A stretch of 64,000 nucleotides of DNA from Streptomyces melanogenes. Its GTDB lineage: Bacteria > Actinomycetota > Actinomycetes > Streptomycetales > Streptomycetaceae. The position numbers were made by a program, and so were the translations under genes. Positions within the stretch are counted from its first letter, which is position 1. Every line of letters begins with the position of its first letter. Where the stretch lies: positions 1 to 64,000 of the forward strand of contig NZ_BMTS01000021.1 of the NCBI RefSeq assembly GCF_014649795.1, read 5' to 3'. Positions 60,556 to 64,000 of the stretch are shown here, in pieces. Under the pieces are notes generated by a model. That model ran no database searches. It was not told the DNA's origin and saw nothing but the letters and a program-made list of their open reading frames with translations.

Positions 60556-62784
60556 GTGGCGAACACCACCACTCGGCGCAGGCGGAAGCCCGCACCGGCC
60601 GCGAAGCCTCGCAGCACCGGGCGCGCCAAGGCGCCTGCCGCGACGGCCTCGATCCCCGACCAGGCCGTCGCACCCGAGGAGACGGTGCCGCTGGTGTACC
60701 CGGAGGCCGACTCGGTCCTGGCTGACGCCGCCGACCGCGCCGCCGACCTCCGGGACCGGGCCGCCGACGTCATCGACACCGCGCGCCAGGAGGCTGCAGC
60801 CCTCCAGGCGGAAGCCGAGACCGCTGCCGCGCGCACCGTGGCTGCCGCGCACGAGCAGGTCACCGTGTTGATGAACCAGGCGCAGAGCCGTGCCGCGGGA
60901 ATCACCGCCGATGCCGACCAGGAGGCCACCGCCTACCGCGCGGCGGCGAAGAAGGACCTGGAGGCGGCGCGCGGTGAGGCCGACTGGCTTCTGACGGAGG
61001 CTCGTGACCGTGCCAAGACCCTGGTGGGAGAGGCCCGCGCACAGGTCGTCGATCTCACCGAGCAGGCCGCCACCGACCGCGCGGCCACGGGCAAGGCGGT
61101 TGCCGAGCTGCGCCGCCTGGCGGAGGCAGACCTCACGGAGATCAGCGCCCTGGTTGATCAGCGCCGCATCGAGGCCGGCCAGATCCTCGCCCGCGCCCAG
61201 GAGCAGGCCGACGACCTGGTGGCCACAGCGCAGCGGGAGGTTGACCAGGCCCGCGAGCGGTTCGCCCAGCTCGCGGCGACGGCGGCTGAGCAGTACGACG
61301 GCCGCCGCGCGGAGGCGGAGGTGTTGTACGCGGACGCGGTCAAGGCTGCGGACGATCGGCGCCGTGAGGCGGACGAGCGGGTCGCGGCTGCGCACACCGA
61401 GGCGGAGGCGGCCCGCACGGAGCTGCGGACGAAGTTGCGCTCGCTCACTGACCAGTTCGACGCGGCGGCCGCCACCAAGCGCAAGGCCCTCGCGGATGAG
61501 CTCGCCGGGCTCCAGGCGGCGTGCGACAAGCAGCGCGAGCGGCTGCGGGAGGAAGCCAAGACCGTCGCGGTGCAGCTGCGCGAGGCCGCCCGGAAGGAAG
61601 CGAGCCGCATCACCACCGAGGCGGAGCGCAAAGCGAAGGCCGTCACCGAGCGGGCCAAGGCGGATGAGTCCCGCGCCCGCCGGCTGCTCGATGAAGCCCG
61701 TGAGGCGAAGAAGGCCGCCTCTCGCTGGAACGGCTGGCAGCAGAACATCAGCCGCCAGGCGTGGAAGGCCGCGCCGTGGGTCGCGCTCGCCTCCGGCGTC
61801 GGGCTCGCCGCCTCCGGCGAGTACGAGCTGGCCCGCATGGTCGGCATCAACACCTACGTCGCCCCGCTGCTGCCGGTCAGCATCGACGTCTACTGCGTCA
61901 CCGCGTTCCGGGCCAAGAAGGACATCCCGTACGCGCTGCTGCTGATGGCTTCGGCGAACGTGACGTACCACCTGTCCGAGCAGGCGGAGATCGTCACGCC
62001 CGGCCACTCGGCACCGTGGCCGCTGACGACCTTCGTGGTGTTGATCTTCGTGGCGGTCATCTGGCGCGTCCACACCCTCATGCACGACGACGGTACGGAC
62101 GGCCACGGCAGCAAGGCAGCGGAGGGCGGCCGTACCGGTACGGACAGCGGAAAAGGAATGCCCGTCCGTACAGGTACGCACCGGCGTACCGACGGAACGA
62201 ACACCGCGTCGTCCGGCCGTACAGAGGGCGCGAGCCACGACCTGTACGCCGCGCACAACGCGGTTCGGCCGGACGGCTCGGGCGCGGGATGGGACGGTAC
62301 GGACCCTGTACGCCCCGCCTCGCACCCGCCGCACGAAGGTGAGGCCGAAGCGTCGGTGACCAGGGCGTACAGCGACCGTACAGACGGCGTACACACCACC
62401 CCCGAGGGAGCGGCGCGTACAGGCACCGCGGCTGTGGGGCGTACCGGGACGGCCAGCGCGGCCGTACAGGGACGCACCGGCGCCATCAGTGCCCGTACAC
62501 AGTCCGGCGGAGACGGTGTTCCGGGGGCCCGTACAGGTACGGCTGCCGCGTCTTCTCCCGTAACCGGAACGGGCAGTACGGCGGGCGCGGACCGTCCCGG
62601 TACGCCTGTACGGACGGACGAAGAGCTCCTGCCGCTCGTACAGAACCTCCCCCGCACCGAGGACGGGTTCGTGACCCTCTACCAGGTCCGCAACCAGCTC
62701 TCCGTCAACCACACCCGCGCGGTGCGCCTGCTCTCCAAGGCTGGCCTGCTGCGCCCCGAGGACGCGGACAAGCACCTGGCCTGA
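60556..62784 (+). CDS. Long coiled-coil membrane protein, SpdB/DUF2637-like
   Basis: A 742-residue protein. A basic N-terminus (TRRRRKPAPAAKPR) is followed by a continuous alanine/glutamate/arginine coiled coil from about 50 to 390. Three or four transmembrane helices (about 403-420, 433-447, 456-472, 492-508) resemble the DUF2637/SpdB module of Streptomyces conjugation genes. A low-complexity linker then carries repeated RTGT motifs, and a C-terminal winged-helix-like domain follows (FVTLYQVRNQLSVNHTRAVRLLSKAGLL). Known SpdB proteins help spread plasmids between mycelial compartments. The coiled coil and C-terminal DNA-binding-like domain are additions to that theme. Confidence 0.75.
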   Translation: MANTTTRRRRKPAPAAKPRSTGRAKAPAATASIPDQAVAPEETVPLVYPEADSVLADAADRAADLRDRAADVIDTARQEAAALQAEAETAAARTVAAAHEQVTVLMNQAQSRAAGITADADQEATAYRAAAKKDLEAARGEADWLLTEARDRAKTLVGEARAQVVDLTEQAATDRAATGKAVAELRRLAEADLTEISALVDQRRIEAGQILARAQEQADDLVATAQREVDQARERFAQLAATAAEQYDGRRAEAEVLYADAVKAADDRRREADERVAAAHTEAEAARTELRTKLRSLTDQFDAAAATKRKALADELAGLQAACDKQRERLREEAKTVAVQLREAARKEASRITTEAERKAKAVTERAKADESRARRLLDEAREAKKAASRWNGWQQNISRQAWKAAPWVALASGVGLAASGEYELARMVGINTYVAPLLPVSIDVYCVTAFRAKKDIPYALLLMASANVTYHLSEQAEIVTPGHSAPWPLTTFVVLIFVAVIWRVHTLMHDDGTDGHGSKAAEGGRTGTDSGKGMPVRTGTHRRTDGTNTASSGRTEGASHDLYAAHNAVRPDGSGAGWDGTDPVRPASHPPHEGEAEASVTRAYSDRTDGVHTTPEGAARTGTAAVGRTGTASAAVQGRTGAISARTQSGGDGVPGARTGTAAASSPVTGTGSTAGADRPGTPVRTDEELLPLVQNLPRTEDGFVTLYQVRNQLSVNHTRAVRLLSKAGLLRPEDADKHLA
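62093..62641 (+). repeat. Dense GTAC motif cluster inside the SpdB-like gene
   Basis: Twenty-three GTAC tetramers occur in 549 bases, mostly as CGTACAGG, CGTACCGG or GGTACGG. About two are expected by chance. They coincide with the RTGT-rich linker of the protein, though Arg, Thr and Gly codons do not require GTAC. Confidence 0.7.
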
Positions 62785-63008
62785 TCCGCCGTCGGCTCCT
62801 GCCGTTCATGGTCGTCCCCGGCCCGTGTCCACGCTCCCGAGCGTGAGCGCGGACCGGAGACGGCCACGGCCGGCAGGCCGCTCGCCCGCACCACGCCCGC
62901 GCCCTGGGAGAGCGGAGTGTGGGCCCGCTCGTACCCACCACCCCGCGCGTCAGCCTCGGGGGACACGGCTTACCCCTCCCCAGCCCCGAGACCTGGAGGT
63001 CTTCTTAC

Positions 63009-63482
63009 ATGAACAGCAAGGACCCGAATCCCGTTCCACTGCGCGATGTGGCGCAGAGTCCCCAGGCGACCGCCCGGTACCTGGCCGACGTTCAGCGGGT
63101 CCTGCTGGACATCGGCAAGAACCTGGAGACCCTCGCGATCGAGACCCGCGTGCACCTGCGCGAGACGCACGTGGAGGGCGACCGCTGGTACCACGCCAGG
63201 CTGCGCGCCATGCCTGTCGAAAAGGCCCTCGGGAACGTGCTCAAGAGCTTGAACAACCTCACCAAGGGCCTGGAAAAGAGCGCCTATAAGCGCCACGCCC
63301 ACGACGAGGCCGTCGTGAATACGGTCAAGGACAGGAAGGAAAAGGAGCTGGAAAGGAAGCGGAGGAAAAACCCGCAGCCACTCCAGGCCGCACCCAACCC
63401 GCCGCAGCGGGATGCACAGGGCCACAATTCCGGCTATAGCGCCCCCACGTCGATTTACGACCTCGGCCGGGAGTCGGCGTGA
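63009..63482 (+). CDS. Helical hypothetical protein of transfer-like module
   Basis: A 157-residue protein (MNSKDPNPVPLRDVAQSPQATARYLADVQRVLLDIGKNLETLAIETRVHLRE). It is helical throughout, with a basic charged stretch (KDRKEKELERKRRKN) and a disordered C-terminus. GGAGG precedes the ATG. The stop overlaps the next start. Its function is unknown. Confidence 0.65.
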   Translation: MNSKDPNPVPLRDVAQSPQATARYLADVQRVLLDIGKNLETLAIETRVHLRETHVEGDRWYHARLRAMPVEKALGNVLKSLNNLTKGLEKSAYKRHAHDEAVVNTVKDRKEKELERKRRKNPQPLQAAPNPPQRDAQGHNSGYSAPTSIYDLGRESA

Positions 63483-63787
63483 ACCGCCCCCTCAGCAGCG
63501 CCGAACGTTCCGCCGAACGGCGCCAGAAATGGCTGAAGGAAGAGGCGACCAAAGCCCGCGAATCTCGCGGCGAGGCAGGGCAGATGGAATTCTGGCTCCG
63601 CCTGGCACGATCCCGGATGGCCAAAGATGTCAAAGCCGGTCGCGCGGACATCTACTCCGGATTCGCGCTGGTCTGCCGCCTGTTCATCACGGCGCTGGAC
63701 CAGCGCGTGGAGGGCAACGGACGGATCTGGAACGACCTGCTGCAGTACGCGGAGCAGGTCGTGGCGAAGCACCCCCCGCGTCACTGA
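63479..63787 (+). CDS. Helical hypothetical protein
   Basis: A 102-residue protein starting at GTG 63479, overlapping the preceding stop (GTGA). The charged N-terminal helix (SAERSAERRQKWLKEEATKARES) is followed by LVCRLFITALDQRVEG. It is co-expressed with the upstream gene. Its function is unknown. Confidence 0.6.
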   Translation: MNRPLSSAERSAERRQKWLKEEATKARESRGEAGQMEFWLRLARSRMAKDVKAGRADIYSGFALVCRLFITALDQRVEGNGRIWNDLLQYAEQVVAKHPPRH

Positions 63788-63841
63788 ACGTCACCAGCGA
63801 AGGCCCTGCCGGGCTCCGGCGGGGCCTCGCGCGCGTAAAGC

Positions 63842-63871
63842 GTGCACCCGTGCACGTGCACACGCGTGCAC
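63842..63871. promoter_or_regulatory. Four clustered GTGCAC palindromes
   Basis: GTGCAC at 63842, 63850, 63856 and 63866, directly upstream of the gene starting at 63915. A cluster of identical 6-base palindromes suggests a multimeric binding site. An imperfect hairpin (about 63803-63827) lies between this cluster and the preceding gene. Confidence 0.45.
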
Positions 63872-63914
63872 ACAAGGCCCCACGCTCTGTCAAGTCCCAG
63901 GAGGGAGGTGCATC

Positions 63915-64000
63915 GTGTCCGACGTGGACGATCCGAACGGGATCCTGGTCCGCGGCCCCTGGCGCGATGACTCCACGTACGTGCCACCGCCGATCCCGGA
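63915..64000 (+). CDS. Start of a gene that runs off the window
   Basis: From GTG 63915 (GGGAGGTG ribosome binding site) the frame reads VSDVDDPNGILVRGPWRDDS to the window end. This is too short to assign. Its position after the SpdB-like and helical genes would fit a transfer gene. Confidence 0.55.
   Translation, partial: MSDVDDPNGILVRGPWRDDSTYVPPPIP

Noticed and set aside
59635-62775. Very long left-reading frame opposite the SpdB-like gene
   Set aside because: Shadow of the highly biased coiled-coil coding sequence; it crosses several real genes on the other strand.
1-64000. tRNA, rRNA and riboswitches
   Set aside because: No cloverleaf-like or rRNA-like sequence and no known riboswitch core was recognised by eye.

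Overview
The base composition (high G+C, strong third-position G/C bias, many GTG starts) and the gene families (WhiB, DUF397/DUF5753 regulators, DUF5999, SpdB-like and TtrA-like proteins) point to Streptomyces or a close relative. The first 180 bases are a tandem run of short palindromes with three-base loops. Next to them is a DEAH helicase with helicase-associated repeats, the gene type that sits beside Streptomyces telomeres. The window is therefore probably the left end of a linear replicon, most likely a linear plasmid because conjugation-type and replication-type genes lie at 43-64 kb. I see no tRNA, rRNA or intact insertion sequence.

Layout. 0-3.6 kb: telomere-like palindromes, terminal helicase and a coupled small gene. 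4-7.2 kb: left-reading hypotheticals and a three-gene operon around a diaminopimelate epimerase, divergent from a GntR/UTRA regulator across an inverted repeat. 8-11.6 kb: membrane and regulatory small genes, one behind a strong palindromic operator pair. 11.7-16 kb: dnaE2 and an imuB-like gene, translationally coupled, with a near-consensus LexA box in front, which is an SOS mutagenesis cassette. 16-19 kb: a membrane desaturase, a coiled-coil protein, a 58-residue protein made of six DxxWG nonapeptides, and a frameshifted Toprim gene. 19.3-19.9 kb: a toxin-antitoxin-like pair.

20-25.4 kb holds a five-gene left-reading cluster: APH-like kinase, lactate/malate dehydrogenase-like, HPr-kinase-like, radical SAM and PCMT-like methyltransferase. 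The first three overlap by ATGA. It looks like an uncharacterised tailoring pathway, and a divergent DUF5753/DUF397 regulator pair borders it. 27-37 kb is a type I-E CRISPR-Cas locus (cse1-cse2-cas7-cas5-cas6e, a 36-repeat array, cas3) with no cas1 or cas2. 37-42.5 kb is mixed cargo, including a prepilin peptidase, two probably frameshifted genes, and an epoxide hydrolase facing an XRE-cupin regulator.

43-52 kb looks like replication or maintenance: two winged-helix proteins behind repeated motifs, a small gene controlled by a large inverted repeat, a HEPN-type Abi_C gene, and a Rep-like helix-turn-helix gene preceded by a perfect 37-bp inverted repeat. 52.5-57.5 kb carries a flavoprotein/isochorismatase/XRE operon and a GntR/P-loop kinase operon. 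57.8-64 kb is a right-reading module of small zinc-binding proteins, WhiB, DUF5999, a long coiled-coil membrane protein of SpdB type and further small genes running off the window. It resembles the transfer and spread regions of Streptomyces conjugative elements.
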